Assembly: GCF_023278565.1 (NCBI RefSeq)
Contig: NC_064672.1
Coordinates: forward strand, 6,944,001-7,008,000
Length of the DNA stretch: 64,000 nt
Origin: Colletotrichum lupini
Taxonomy: Eukaryota; Ascomycota; Sordariomycetes; Glomerellales; Glomerellaceae
Reading direction: 5' to 3'
Positions 1-11,478 of this stretch are shown piece by piece (position 1 is the first letter of the stretch; each line of letters begins with the position of its first letter). The position numbers and the translations under genes are program-made. The notes below the pieces were generated by a model. That model did no database searches. It worked only from the letters and a program-made list of their open reading frames with translations, and was not told the DNA's origin.

Positions 1-1065
1 ATCGCTCCTCAGGTCAGTTTATCGTGGTGTAGCCATCACAGTGCTGTTGAGAGCTATAATTGATTACACCCTGACTACAGGCTTGGCCCGTTATTGAGAT
101 TCATACTCAAATCTTCACAGGCCGGCCTCAATGACTAATTGTGACTCTGGCTTGTCACCGGCTGATCGCGCATATGACCACCGGGTTCGCAGATCAATAA
201 AGGAAGACCGTTTGAACAGAGAAAGGTATGAGTGTTTCTTAAAGTAGATGGTAATCGAGTCTAAATGTAAAAGATTGGTCATTTTGAGTCGAATTGTTGG
301 AACGAATTGTAATTATGCAGTATCTAGTGATGGGATTGGTTACACAGCAAAGACGAACAATACTCTCTTAAACTCGAGCAATTTGAGGATTAGTCAACCA
401 CCAACTCTCGAGTGACGTTTACTGCAATTAATCTCCAGGTCCTCCGCTGACATGACTAGTAAACATCCAGCCAACATGCAAACCAATCAAAGCACCCCGT
501 GGATCACCAGCGATCGCCATTTGGGAAACCCGGCAATGACGGCACGTTAAACGAGATCCCATGCGGGCCCGCCATGTCCATTGGAGCGCGGGCATCGGCC
601 ACGCTAGATAACAAGAGGAAGCTCGGTCCCCAGCGACCCCGGGCAGCTGCTTTATCACACGTGCCCAGGATATGTTGTTGCTTTGGATGATAGCGAGATA
701 GCAGCTTTGCGAATTGCGATTTCGGTCGCCCCCGATGGAGATATTGAATGAGGGGTGGGAGAACGATGGGTTATCATTTGCCGCGTCAGCGCGGTAGAGC
801 TGCAGCTGCCCGGAATACCACGCCGTCTCCAGGTCCTGCTCTTGGCTCCTGCAGAGAAAAAGCTTGTTTGAGCGGGAAGCGCATCTTTTAAGAGCTTGGC
901 TGCATGCCGTTCCCACGCCTTGTACGGAGTATCCTGGGCCTTGCTGACCTGCTCAGAGGATCTCGTCAATCGTTGCTTGAGCTCGCCAGACAGAATTGCG
1001 AATAAGGTTTTCCAGACGTTGGGCCGTTCGTTCTTTTGTTCCATTGGGACCCTATTCACGTCGCA
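1..1065. other. 5' flank of the window, no supported gene
   Basis: About 1 kb before the first gene. Short overlapping reading frames occur on both strands, but none has a signal, a family motif or intron support. It presumably contains the promoter and 5' UTR of the phosphoesterase that starts at 1066. One TACGGAGTAT copy, a motif that recurs elsewhere in this window, lies at 923-932. Confidence 0.6.
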
Positions 1066-3515
1066 ATGCGTTTCGGAAACAGCGTCTGGGCCTCTCTCGC
1101 CCTTGCGTTCGGCGCCGTCCCGGCCCTCGCCTGCGAGAGCTGCGAGCATCCCGAGAGAGACGTCGTCTTGACCAGAAATGTTCGTCGCGCGCAGCCCGAT
1201 GCGCAAGCGGCCGCCGTCGCGCCTCGTGGTCCGCTCTCGTGGAGTCAATTGAACTTTCTTCACACCACTGGTAAGCCAAACTTGGTCTCTAAACAATATC
1301 AGAGTGCAACTTCGTGTACACTAACAGCCTCGGCACAGATACTCACGGATGGTACGATCTCTAACCCCCTTCCCTAACGAGTGTCTCGCATGGCTCATGC
1401 TGACAATGTCTACAGGCTCGAGGGACACATTCGCGAGCAAAACTACGGTGCTGATTGGGGTGACTTTGTGAGCTTCGTCAAGCACATGCGCAAGAAAGCC
1501 AAGGACCTGGATGTTGACTTGCTGGTGGTTGACACGGGAGTAAGTTTTTGCTCACGAGCCATCTTCAACACCAGTTTTACTAACGCACATCTAGGACTTG
1601 CACGACGGTGCAGGAATCAGCGATGCCACTGGCGTTTCGTCTTACGCCAATGGCACCGGCGTCAACGGCCAGCTGTCGAACCCAATCTTTGAGAACATTG
1701 ACTACGACGTCTTGGCCATTGGCAACCACGAGCTCTACGTTTCCGCCATTGCGTACGAGACCTTTAGCCAGTTTGCCAAGGTATACGGTGATAGGTACTT
1801 GACGAGCAACGTTCAGATCCGCAATCCCAGCACGGGTGCGCTCGAGACCATTGGCAAGCAGTACAGATACTTCACCACCCCCAAGGGTATGTGACCTCTC
1901 TGCCTTGGTCTTCTCGATATCTGACACAACTCCTACACAGGCCTCAGAATCATGGCTTTCGGCGTCCTCTTTGACTTCACCGGCAACTCCAACGCCTCCG
2001 TCGTCACAAAGGCCGCCACAATGGTCAAGCAGCAATGGTTCCTCGACGCAGTCGACTACACGGAACCCATCGACCTCTTCCTCGTCATCGGCCACAACCC
2101 CGTCCGCCCAACCCAGAGCAGCAGCACCCTCAAGACCGTCTTCGACGCCATCCGCGCCGTCAAGCCCGACACCCCCGTCCAGTTCTTTGGCGGCCACACC
2201 CACATCCGCGACTTTGCCGTCTACGACGAAAAGTCCACCGCCCTCGAATCCGGCCGCTACTGCGAGACCGTCGGCTGGCTGTCGCTGAGCGGCGTCAAGT
2301 CAGATAGCTACAAGGGCGCCGTATATCCCAAGGGCGTGCCTCACCCGTCTCAAAAGGCCGTCAACGTGACTGCTGGACAGACGGCTACTTCCGGAAACTC
2401 TAGCATCACGTACTCTCGCCGCTACCTGGACTGGTAAGAAGACTACTACACACACACCGTCAAGAGTCCGCAGTCTGGTACTGACTACATCTCCTAGGAA
2501 CACTCTCACCTTCGAATACCACGCAGTCGGCAGCCAACACAAAGCCTTCAACACCACAAAGGGCCTCGCCGTCTCCGCAAACATCACAGCAACCCGCAAG
2601 AAGCTCAACCTCACCTCTCTCTACGGCTGCGCGCCCCAGACGTGGTGCATCGCCTGCGCGCCCTACATGTCCGCCGGCTCCATCTTCTCCCTGCTAACGA
2701 CCGCCCTCTCCGCCACAATCGTCACCGAGGCCCGCAAGACCACGCCGCGCATCATCCTCGCCAACACGGGCCACATCCGTTTCGACCTCGCCGAGGGCCC
2801 CTTTGACTACGACTCCTCCTTCATCGTGTCCCCCTTCACCGACGGCTTCCAGTACATCCCCGATGTCGACTGGTCTCTCGCGCGCCAGGTCCTCGCGGGT
2901 CTCGAATCCGGCGGGTTCCCCTCCAAGCGCAGACGTTCTCTCTCGTCAGACTCGTTTGGCTTCGGACAGGTTAACCCGGCCCTCTCGGCCGTGGACAGCT
3001 GCATCGACCCGCACGTGACGAACGACCACTTCTCCAAGAGGTCCTACGCCGGCGGGCGCATCGTCAGACGCCAGGCCGTCACGCCGGGGTACACGACCAC
3101 CGACGACTTTGGCACCGACGGAGACGATACCGTGCACAGCGAGATCCCGACGTATGATTACCCTGACTTCTTCCAGGCCAACGGCAGCTTCCCGGTCAGC
3201 GGTGAGCTTGCCGACGACGACAAGATTGATCTCATCTTTTTGGACTACGTTGCGGGTTCCGTCGTCTCGGTTCTGCGCTCTCTTGGGGGCAACTATACGT
3301 CTGCCGACGTCTCTTACTATCTTCCTAGCGTAAGTCAATGTCCGGGAGGATGGGTGACTGTCGTTTACCTGGATGTGATGAGCTGACTTGTCTCATAGAC
3401 TTTCACGACCAACTCGTATCTGCCCGCGTTCGCAAAGAGCAATGAGGCGTGGCAGGCGAATGTGCCGAACTGTCCCGTTGGACTGGGCATCGGCTACAAC
3501 ACCACCAGTGCTTGA
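1066..3515 (+). CDS. Secreted 5'-nucleotidase/UshA-like calcineurin-fold phosphoesterase
   Basis: Probable extracellular or vacuolar metallophosphoesterase acting on nucleotides or other phosphoesters. Seven exons: 1066-1270, 1339-1351, 1416-1539, 1595-1886, 1941-2433, 2498-3329 and 3399-3515, with GT-AG introns of 54-68 bp. The joined frame is 691 codons plus stop and all phases agree. The 13-nt second exon is needed to rebuild the first metal motif, DTHGW (D69). The other metallophos motifs follow: GDLHDG (114-119), GNHE (157-160), GHNP (262-265) and GHTH (296-299). An N-terminal signal peptide ([22 protein letters not shown]) precedes a Cys-containing start. The C-terminal half fits the putative 5'-nucleotidase C-terminal domain of the yeast YHR202W family. 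The start was chosen because it opens the signal peptide; a longer in-frame ATG at 1036 would bury it. Substrate is inferred only. Confidence 0.93.
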
Positions 3516-3835
3516 TATTGAGTTGTAGATAGTTGCCACCTTCAAGTGCAAAAGCAGCATCCAGAGGGGTGTGGGAATCGTGGTGTTAACATTGGTATAT
3601 CTGGGCCCATCAGGTGTTTGGCGCATGAAGATCGCTCGCAGGATCTCTCACCCACCACCGGTACATATCTATTCTCTTCAATTGCACATATTCTACACGC
3701 TATCAAGAGTCTGTGATCTATGACATCTGATTTCTCAGTGTTGAGGGTGTAAGCCACCTTCGCCCGCTCGAAGACCCAAACAACCAAGCCAAATACTTTT
3801 ATCTTCGTCATTCCATCTTTCATCATTTCAGCATC

Positions 3836-5716
3836 TCAAATTGTCTCCGACGTCTTCAGTCCCGCAGTAACCCCCGAAACAATAAGATGCGCAGCCTTAG
3901 CAATCGTCTTTCGATCATTCACCTCGGCGCGGAACTCGGGCCCAAACGTAATCGTGATCGCATCTCTCTTTGTCACGCGTCTACTCTCTACCGCCTGCGG
4001 GGAGACGTACGCTTTAGCCCGGTACGAAGGCTGCCAATTCGTCGCCGCGTCCCGCAGCAGCCTCTCCAGGTTGGCTTCCGTCATCGAGGAGGAAGAGGAC
4101 GACGATGACGAGGCAGACGAGCCGGGGGTGGAGGCGAGCCCGTCCAGGTACCGGAATATCCACCACGACTGCCCTGCCTTATTGACAAGCACGCCGAAGA
4201 GCATCCAGAGGGCGCCGTCCTTTTGGCTGAGGGAGTTTGCGTGGAGTCGAACGAGCGCGCCGTGTGCTTCGACTGCGTTGAAGACTGCCGAGTTTGGTCC
4301 CGAGTTTGGTCCAGTCGTCGCTGTTGTCGTTGTCGTTGGTGACGGCGGGAACTTAAACTTCTTCATGGTGATGAACCCCGCCATGGAATCCGTATACCGC
4401 GGTATCGCCTCGATGCGTGTAAAGATCTCGACGCCAGAGCCCCGGCTATGCATGACAAGGAGCATGATGGCGTACTCGCCCAGGTGAAAGCTCGAGTCGT
4501 GCGGCTTGAGCTGGACGATGCCGAGATCGCTTCCCGGCGCTTTTGAGGGGACGAAGATGTCGTGGACTTCGACTTTGAGGCTGCTGCCGGACTTTAGCAG
4601 CCCTAGATCGCGCGTGTTCCATCGCAGCGAGATGGGTCGGGGGAAGTCCCGGACGACTCTGTACGTGTCCACTAGGCCGGTGCTCTCCAGGGGAACCCCG
4701 ATGAGGTGGCCGCCCTTTGTACTGGCGGATAGGATGCCGATACACTCCGGGGGCCGGAAGCCAAAGTTGGAAATGCGGATGTTGGCGGGGCGTACCAGCA
4801 TCAACTGTATCGACAAGCCAAAGTTGGTCATGGAATACGGCACCGGCCTGCTCGAGGCGTCGTGCGCCGGGTGATAATCCTGCCCATTTCTAAAATTGCG
4901 TGGCGACGGCGCCAGCATGCTGACCCAGGAACCCGGGTCGCTCTCCGTCCAGGACCAGCAAAACAGCGACTGGTCTGTCGACGTCTTGAGTATCTCCTCC
5001 TGCAGCCGCGCAAACGCCTTCGCGCCCTCGCCGTAGAGGAGAGGCATGTTGATATCAAAGATGCCGAGCATGCAATACGCCATGTCCTCCTTGCGGGTCG
5101 TCTTGCGACACGACAGCCACGACATGCGCTCGGCGACGCTGGCGTCGGACAGGCGTTTCCTGCTTCGCGGCTGGAGGTATTTCCAGTCAATGTTTGTGAT
5201 TCTCTGGATGACGCCCGCGAGGAGCTTGCGGGTGCCCAGGAGGCTCCAGCCGCGGGCGAAGAAGAGGACCTCCCGCGGGGCTAGGAGCTCTTGCAGCGTC
5301 CAGCCGCGGGTGAACCAGAGGCTCCGCGAAAGGATGTCGAAGCTGTGCTCTGCGTCGCCGGCGGGCCCGTCTAGTCGTTCCGCGTGGTCTACGTCCGAGA
5401 GGTAGGCGTAGCACCGCACGGCGCACTCGTACCACGCAAACATGGAGTTGATGGCCTCGGACAGCTCGGCGGAACTCTCCTTGTTGATGCAGCAGGTGTC
5501 GATCCAGAGATAATCGAGTCCATCGTCAGTCGCCTGAATCCTGGCCATGTCAATCTTGCGAAACCCTTCCCTCTCTCTCGCCACGCATAGGTCCTCCTTC
5601 CAGTCTTGAAACGTCACTTCATCGTGGCTCCACGTGTGAGAGACGATGGCGTACCGCGGGATCTCGTCGCCAAAGAACTCGGCCAGGGCCAAGGTGCGGG
5701 TGTTGATGAGACGCAT
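3836..5716 (-). CDS. HET-domain (heterokaryon incompatibility) protein
   Basis: Single-exon protein of 626 aa. The N-terminal half is a HET domain: the opening motif YAIVSHTW (22-29), LDYLWIDTCCINK (67-79), then WFTRGWTLQELLAP (134-147). A further conserved block runs through RKEDMAYCMLGIFDINMPLLYGEG. HET domains are fungal cell-death modules used in vegetative incompatibility, and many are orphan receptors or executors. The C-terminal half has no repeats (no WD40, ankyrin or NACHT) that I recognise, only a low-complexity Ser/Thr-rich stretch near 465 and a poly-Ser run near residue 540. So it is a stand-alone HET protein, not a HET-D/E type NLR. It is convergent with the phosphoesterase gene, about 320 bp away. 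Its partner and trigger cannot be read from sequence. Confidence 0.93.
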   Translation of the reverse strand: MRLINTRTLALAEFFGDEIPRYAIVSHTWSHDEVTFQDWKEDLCVAREREGFRKIDMARIQATDDGLDYLWIDTCCINKESSAELSEAINSMFAWYECAVRCYAYLSDVDHAERLDGPAGDAEHSFDILSRSLWFTRGWTLQELLAPREVLFFARGWSLLGTRKLLAGVIQRITNIDWKYLQPRSRKRLSDASVAERMSWLSCRKTTRKEDMAYCMLGIFDINMPLLYGEGAKAFARLQEEILKTSTDQSLFCWSWTESDPGSWVSMLAPSPRNFRNGQDYHPAHDASSRPVPYSMTNFGLSIQLMLVRPANIRISNFGFRPPECIGILSASTKGGHLIGVPLESTGLVDTYRVVRDFPRPISLRWNTRDLGLLKSGSSLKVEVHDIFVPSKAPGSDLGIVQLKPHDSSFHLGEYAIMLLVMHSRGSGVEIFTRIEAIPRYTDSMAGFITMKKFKFPPSPTTTTTATTGPNSGPNSAVFNAVEAHGALVRLHANSLSQKDGALWMLFGVLVNKAGQSWWIFRYLDGLASTPGSSASSSSSSSSSMTEANLERLLRDAATNWQPSYRAKAYVSPQAVESRRVTKRDAITITFGPEFRAEVNDRKTIAKAAHLIVSGVTAGLKTSETI

Positions 5717-6271
5717 CGCACGTAGCGCGGCAGGGTCGAAAGATGCCGCGGTGGAGACATGTATCTCGCGCTTGGATCAGCTAGGTTTGGTAAGGCACGT
5801 CATGTCATGTTGCTGGTGATTCCATGTGTGCGCAGTTTCGTAGACCGAAGCTGAGAAGCGGGGACATTGCTGACCGTTGCGAAGCTTGAAGTCAGTCCTA
5901 CACCGTTGATAGACCGAATGTAACCTCCCAGCTAGCAGCAGCGAAAATGGCTCAGAGCGCCCAGGTGGTGCCAGCTGCAGCCAGCTGTTCCAGGAATCAT
6001 TGAGTATCACGATGCCTCGTATATAAGTGATGGCAGAAATGATGACCTACAAAACAACTGGCATGGTTCTGGGTAATTTGTCTTTGTCACGGAATGCCTG
6101 AAACCACCTTTGAGCCTCAGAAAAATAGCTGTGTTGTATAACCAACAACTACTCTCTTTCGTTTCCTCCAGTTTCGTTACTGCTGTCATAGTGTTTCCTA
6201 GCACTCTCTATCTTTCTTCCTCTCCAAGCACAATGTCTATCGAAATTGCAACCGATTCAGTGCGGCAACGA
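5717..6271. other. Intergenic region upstream of the HET gene
   Basis: Between the HET start and the F-box stop codon. Two short minus-strand frames (5777-6010 and 6007-6204) lack any recognisable motif and are not called. It must hold the HET promoter and the F-box 3' UTR. Confidence 0.5.
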
Positions 6272-8542
6272 TCACATCCAGCTTAAACCTCGTGGAAAGA
6301 GATTGGAACTAGCCTGGCCAAAGCCCGCATCGTCATCGTCGGAATCCGAGGTGCCGTCGCCGTAATAATGATGGTAGGTTTCGGCTTCGTCCGACGACGC
6401 ATACATAGAGACATCGGTATTACCGATGTCATTACTGCAGACCTGGCATATGCTAGACTTGTTCGGCCCCGGGCAACCCCAAGCGGGACATTTCGTGTCC
6501 TTGTTGTCCATGTAAAGCCGCACCTTATGGGGTTCGCACCAAGGCCCTCCTTTCAGACTTGAGTCGCCAAAGTTATACACGACGTAACCCCGTCTGGAAA
6601 GGCCAATCACGAAGTCATCGTCCACCGCAAGGGTCCGGAATGCCTCCGACTCTTTGAACCAAGGGTTGTTGGTTTCCAGGACAACCGTTGATGACTTGTT
6701 GGCGATGCAGATTGATCTTTGGCCGTTACCCTGGAATTCATGCCTCCATCGAGCTTTGTTGTCGCCCGCGAGGATGGGCAATTTGTTTTGAATGTAATAG
6801 ATCGAGTCGTTCCACAAGATGCCGCCAGTCTGTGACGGGTCACGACTACCAAAATCCCAGATCGGCATCCGCATGCCGTTCAGGACCCTCTTTTCTACAA
6901 TGAATGACTCCGTCACTGTGTTGAAGTTGATGCTTCTCACGGGAAGACTGGGCGTCGTTACAGCCTCGTTTCCGGGCAGCTCGCTCTTGACGGTGGAAAG
7001 ACTGTCCGAAATCGACCTGTATATGTTGCTAATGTTGAAAAGTCCATAGGAGTTCATTGGTCGGCAATGTGTTGCAAAGCGTGGCACATTTTGAATCTTG
7101 TATCTTCGGGTGAGTTTATATGAGAAAGTTTTGACAAACTTCATGTTTTCGAATTTGTGAATCTCGACAAGGAGTTCAAGGGTGACGTATTGATGTGTGT
7201 GAACATCGATTTCTTCAACCTCAGCTGTAGAATCATATTCACTCGTTTCGTCTCTCAGCCTGGAGTTGCCGAGAAACACACTGACGAAGTAGAGAATGTG
7301 AGGTTTTGTTGGGTGAAAGATGAAACCGTTGTTTATATCCACGCCTCGGCATACATTCTCCTCCCATGGAAAGCCGAGGCCGTGCCGTTCATGGGATGCA
7401 GGAGAAATAGGAACCTGGAGCTTGACAAGTCCAGTAGACCAGGTCCAGACATGAGGCGGGGTGTGTTCAGCTTCATCCTCGCCATGAAAATAGTCGGGGT
7501 TGAAAATGACGACGAACGTATCTTTATGGGCCTGTAGATCCGTCATGTGCCTAGGAATTGTAACACGACGGTGCTGGTCCTTGACAAGATCGTACACGAT
7601 ACTGAGACGATTAGCTGGATTTGAAATATGACTCGGTGTCTTTCTAATGGAGTGATGAATGACATGTTGTCGAACAACTTACAGAGCCCTCATGCTATAT
7701 TGGTCAACGAGGATTAAGAGATTCTCCGTCATGGTATAAACGATGAAGTCCTTATCTCCCTTCACCACGAGGTCGGGAAGTGAAAGAAGCTTCCTTGTCA
7801 TGGCTCGGATGTCGTCAACGAAGAAGCGGTAGGAATCCCACTGCCAGGCGACTTTTCCACTGCAGTAGGCGAAGCCGAGATGAGTCCTCAGTTCTACTTC
7901 TCGAGTATTCTTGAAAAACCTCGAGGGTGTAGGTGTAGGCTTAGATTTGGCAAACTTGAGGCTGCGCTTATCGTATTTCAGGGCGGTGCATTTTAGCAGA
8001 GGCACATCGGCCGTGTTGATGGAAAGCCAGGAGGTGAGTTTGCCTTCGTTCCGGGCTGTGGCCTTTTGGGCTACAGGACGCAAGAGATCCCAAGCCGACG
8101 CATCTGGAGACGCAGCGACTAAACCAGGGAAGGAAATCTGGGCGATTTCTCTGACGACGGTGTCGGACGTCCATTTTGCTCGCCATACTTTGGAAACCTG
8201 AGTGCACCTAAGTGCATCGCCAAGGCGCAGATACTGTGCTATCATAGCAACGACTTCCTCCGGAAGATGATGCATCTCTGCAAGTTTGATTGTGCTCTTC
8301 ATTGTCAGTTGCCTGAGATGTAGAAGTTCCCAGGGCGTGAGTCTCGAGACAAGATTATCCAGGTTGGCGTGCCGGAGGGCTGTATTGGGAGATCCATCGT
8401 CGTTGGTGAGCTTCGCAAGCTGTTCAGCCAGTACACCATCATGCGAACCTCTGGCGTATTCCATCCTGACTTTGACTTTGGTGCTTGCAATATCAGAATC
8501 GGTGTTCTTGGTGAATAGACTGATGAGGGCTGGAAAAGCCAA
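6272..8542 (-). CDS. F-box protein with C-terminal Cys cluster and acidic tail
   Basis: Two exons on the minus strand, 8542-7683 and 7601-6272, joined across an 81-bp intron with a GTAAGT donor, a GCTAATC branch-like site and a CAG acceptor. The joined frame is 729 codons plus stop. An F-box spans about residues 93-125 (LPEEVVAMIAQYLRLGDAL, then CTQVSKVWRAKW), so the protein probably docks on Skp1 as the substrate receptor of an SCF ubiquitin ligase. The long middle part is beta-rich and reminiscent of fungal F-box proteins without canonical WD repeats. Near the end a C-x4-C-x8-C-x2-C cluster (658, 663, 672, 675) could bind zinc. An acidic Asp/Ser tail follows. It is divergent from the MFS gene at 9397. 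The substrate is unknown. Reading each exon alone would give two wrong proteins. Confidence 0.88.
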
Positions 8543-9396
8543 AAGAGAGCATTCTAAGAGTGCAGCTGGATGCAGATGGAGGTACCTTAGGCACCTACCT
8601 AGGTTGGTGGTTCTTGCCTTATCTAATCAGTGTATCTAATCGACCTTAGCCCCATAAGGTAAGGTAGGCACCTTAGGTGGGGCATCGGCGGGGAGTCTAC
8701 CGGCCTCCGATCTCGCTAAAGGCAAGTTTAGGTAAGCGATTGGTGCCTGGCTCACCCCAGCTTTTAGCTCGCTGTCCTCCCTCCACGGTCCACCAGCCAC
8801 CTGGTCAGTGACACGGTACGGTACTATGTACGGACAGCCTAAGCTCTGTGCCCAAGCGCCATGTCAGTGACAAACGGGCCCGCCGGACAACAGTCCAGCA
8901 GCGTTCAAACAGCCTAAGCGGCGCTCCAGAGTCCACCGGCCCGACGAGCACGACATCATTATAGGTGACAGAAGCGACCTGCTGACGTGCGAAATCGTGA
9001 CTCCAACTCCTGACTCCGACGCGGGCCGTCCGTCTCCTCCCACCATCTTCTTCTACTCCCTCTTCCCCCCCCAGTCAGTTCCATCCCGTCCGCGACTATC
9101 CATCCGTTATCCGCAAACCCGAGACTTCTCCTCTCCTCTCCTCGCCCTCCCTCTTGAGCACGTCATGTTTGATCTTGGTTGTTTGTGACTCGAGTCTCGC
9201 GGATCCGGCCACCTCACTTCTTCCATCTGCGCAACAATGAACAGCGACTGCCCTTCTTTTTCTATCTAATTGTCGGTTCTTCCCTTGGCTACTCATAGCC
9301 GACCAAGGCACATATCTCCAATTCGACAATCCGTACTCTCTTCCACGCATCTCCGAACCCGACTGAACCTCCCACACAACCAACCCGTCATTCACC
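8543..9396. promoter_or_regulatory. Shared divergent promoter region (F-box / MFS)
   Basis: An 854-bp spacer between two divergent start codons. It contains a cluster of GGTACCTTAGG, ACCTACCTAGG and AAGGTAAGGTAGG elements at 8581-8680, a GTACGGTAC run near 8815 and a pyrimidine-rich tract at 9030-9160 just before the MFS start, typical of fungal 5' leaders. No TATA box is assigned. Confidence 0.5.
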
Positions 9397-11187
9397 ATGG
9401 CGCGAGCCGCAAACACCCCAACCCCGTCCGATGACCGGACCCTCGTCGCGGGAGCTCACGACGACGACGACGCTTCCTCCACAATCAGCCGCTTCAGCTC
9501 GAGATCCTCCTTCGACTCCCAAACACCACCGAGGCGGAAACGTCCAAGCCCCCGCGCGGCCACCACCCTCCGAGCAATCTCCTTCGTCGCGGCATTGATC
9601 TCGGCCCTCTGCGCGGGCTCCATCACCGTCTTCTCCATGTACGGACACATCTTCCAGGAACGCCTGCACTACACCCAGTTCCAGGTCAACGGCCTAGCCA
9701 TCAGCAGCTCCGTCGCCCTCTACCTCCCCGTTTCGGTCCTCGGCTACATCTGCGACCGCGTCGGCACCCCGCCCTTATCGCTCCTGGCGGCTATACTCTT
9801 CAGCGGCGGCTACGTCATCGCCGCGGGCACGTACCGGAAGCTCGAGGCGGAGAACCTCGGCGGGCTGCGCGATTACGCCGGACGGCGCATCGGCGGCGAC
9901 GCCGACTGGACGTACCCGCTCATGATCTTTGCTTTCGTCTGCGTGGGCGTCGGTACGTGCTCCATGTACCTCGCCGCCGTTGCGACGTGCGCCAAGAACT
10001 TTGGCAAGGGAAAGCATCGCGGACTGGCGCTGGCTGTGCCGATTGCCGCCTTTGGGTTGAGCGGCATGTGGCTCAGTCAGTTGGGCAGTCACGTCTTTTA
10101 CGAGCGCTTGCCGGACGGCTCGGCTGGAGACTTGGACGTGTTCCACTTCTTCGTCTTCCTCGCCATCCTGCTTTTGGTGGTGGGAGTGACTGGCTCTTTC
10201 ACGCTAAAGGTTGTCGACGAAGAAGAGATATTCGAGGAAGCCGTTGAGGAGCTGGAGCGAAGCGGCCTCTTGGAGCGCAGCACTTCCTTCCTCAGTGCCC
10301 GCAGTCTCGAACGCAGCAGAAACTACGGCGCAATCGGACAGATCGACGACGAGGAAGACGGCGGCGTCTTGGGACCGGCGGAAGACGATGCCAAGCTCAG
10401 GAAGAAGCTCGTCCTCAACGCCGAGACCAGGAGCTTCCTCACGGACAAGACCATGTGGTGCTTCGCTCTCGGATTCCTGCTGATGATTGGACCCGGTGAA
10501 GCCTTCATCAACAACCTGGGCACCGTGATTGGCACGCTGTACCCTCCCACCATGCACTACGTCGGACCTCCGACCTCGGCCGCGACGCACGTCTCCATCG
10601 TCGGCATCACCAGCACCATCGCCCGTCTCGCAACCGGCACCCTGACAGACCTCCTCGCGCCCTCGCCGCAGACGCAGCACCTACAAGTCTCCTCCACGTC
10701 GCCCTTCCTCCGCGGCAGACCCACCATCTCTCGCGTCGCCTTCCTGCTCTTCTTCGCCATCATCCTGTCCCTGGGCCTGGTCGCCCTAGCCTCCGGCCTC
10801 ATCCAAGAGCACGGCGAGCGGTTCTGGATCGTGTCCGGTCTGATTGGCTCCGGGTACGGCGCCGTCTTCAGCCTGACGCCCATCATCATCACCGTCATCT
10901 GGGGCGTCGAGAACTTTGCGACAAACTGGGGCATCGTCGCCATGTTCCCCGCCCTGGGCTCGACTTTCTGGGGACTGGTGTACTCGGCCGTCTACCAGTC
11001 TGGCGCTGAGAACTCTCCCCAGCGCGGCGGCGGCAGCGGCGGTGGCGGAGACGTCTTTTGCTATGGCGCGCAGTGTTACGCGCCGACGTTCTGGGCCATG
11101 GCCGTCACTGTATGGTTGGCGTGTGGCATGATCCTCTTTGCCTGGAAGGGCAAGGGTGGATGGGCGCAGCGCGGCATCATCATCTAA
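9397..11187 (+). CDS. MFS transporter, Mch1-like (monocarboxylate-transporter homologue)
   Basis: Single exon, 596 aa, with about twelve hydrophobic segments. A hydrophilic N-terminal tail of about 60 residues precedes TM1 (FVAALISALCAGSITVFSMYG, about 63-83). Next comes the family-typical HYTQFQVN stretch, then YLPVSVLGYICDRVGTPPLSLL. A long charged cytosolic loop (about 275-340) separates the two halves, and the second half carries a conserved GEAFINNLGT motif. This pattern matches the fungal Mch1 / nodulin-like MFS group, thought to sit in the vacuolar membrane; in yeast the Mch proteins do not move monocarboxylates detectably, so the substrate is unknown. A Gly-rich luminal loop lies near residue 546. 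The start is the first ATG after the pyrimidine-rich leader. Confidence 0.9.
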   Translation: MARAANTPTPSDDRTLVAGAHDDDDASSTISRFSSRSSFDSQTPPRRKRPSPRAATTLRAISFVAALISALCAGSITVFSMYGHIFQERLHYTQFQVNGLAISSSVALYLPVSVLGYICDRVGTPPLSLLAAILFSGGYVIAAGTYRKLEAENLGGLRDYAGRRIGGDADWTYPLMIFAFVCVGVGTCSMYLAAVATCAKNFGKGKHRGLALAVPIAAFGLSGMWLSQLGSHVFYERLPDGSAGDLDVFHFFVFLAILLLVVGVTGSFTLKVVDEEEIFEEAVEELERSGLLERSTSFLSARSLERSRNYGAIGQIDDEEDGGVLGPAEDDAKLRKKLVLNAETRSFLTDKTMWCFALGFLLMIGPGEAFINNLGTVIGTLYPPTMHYVGPPTSAATHVSIVGITSTIARLATGTLTDLLAPSPQTQHLQVSSTSPFLRGRPTISRVAFLLFFAIILSLGLVALASGLIQEHGERFWIVSGLIGSGYGAVFSLTPIIITVIWGVENFATNWGIVAMFPALGSTFWGLVYSAVYQSGAENSPQRGGGSGGGGDVFCYGAQCYAPTFWAMAVTVWLACGMILFAWKGKGGWAQRGIII

Positions 11188-11478
11188 GTCGTCAAACATC
11201 ACTGTTACTACAACATTACATCACATAACACATCTTTCTTTTTTATTGTCAGGCATGTGTATCGGCGTTTGGGCAAGAGCATTTGGGTTGAATAAGGCGT
11301 GTCATATCTATTCCGCCGTGGTTTCATTGGGGTATATAATCGCGTAAAGTCATAAAATATCCGGGCCAGTCCTGTTTTCCCTCTCGTGATCCAAAAGTCG
11401 CTCTCGCATCGCACACACACATACTTTCTGTCTCACTTTCTCTCTCTCGTTCTCTCGCCATGTTTTTGTGTTATTCGA

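Noticed and set aside
655..1296. 213-codon minus-strand frame
   Set aside because: It overlaps the first exon of the phosphoesterase on the other strand and has no motif.
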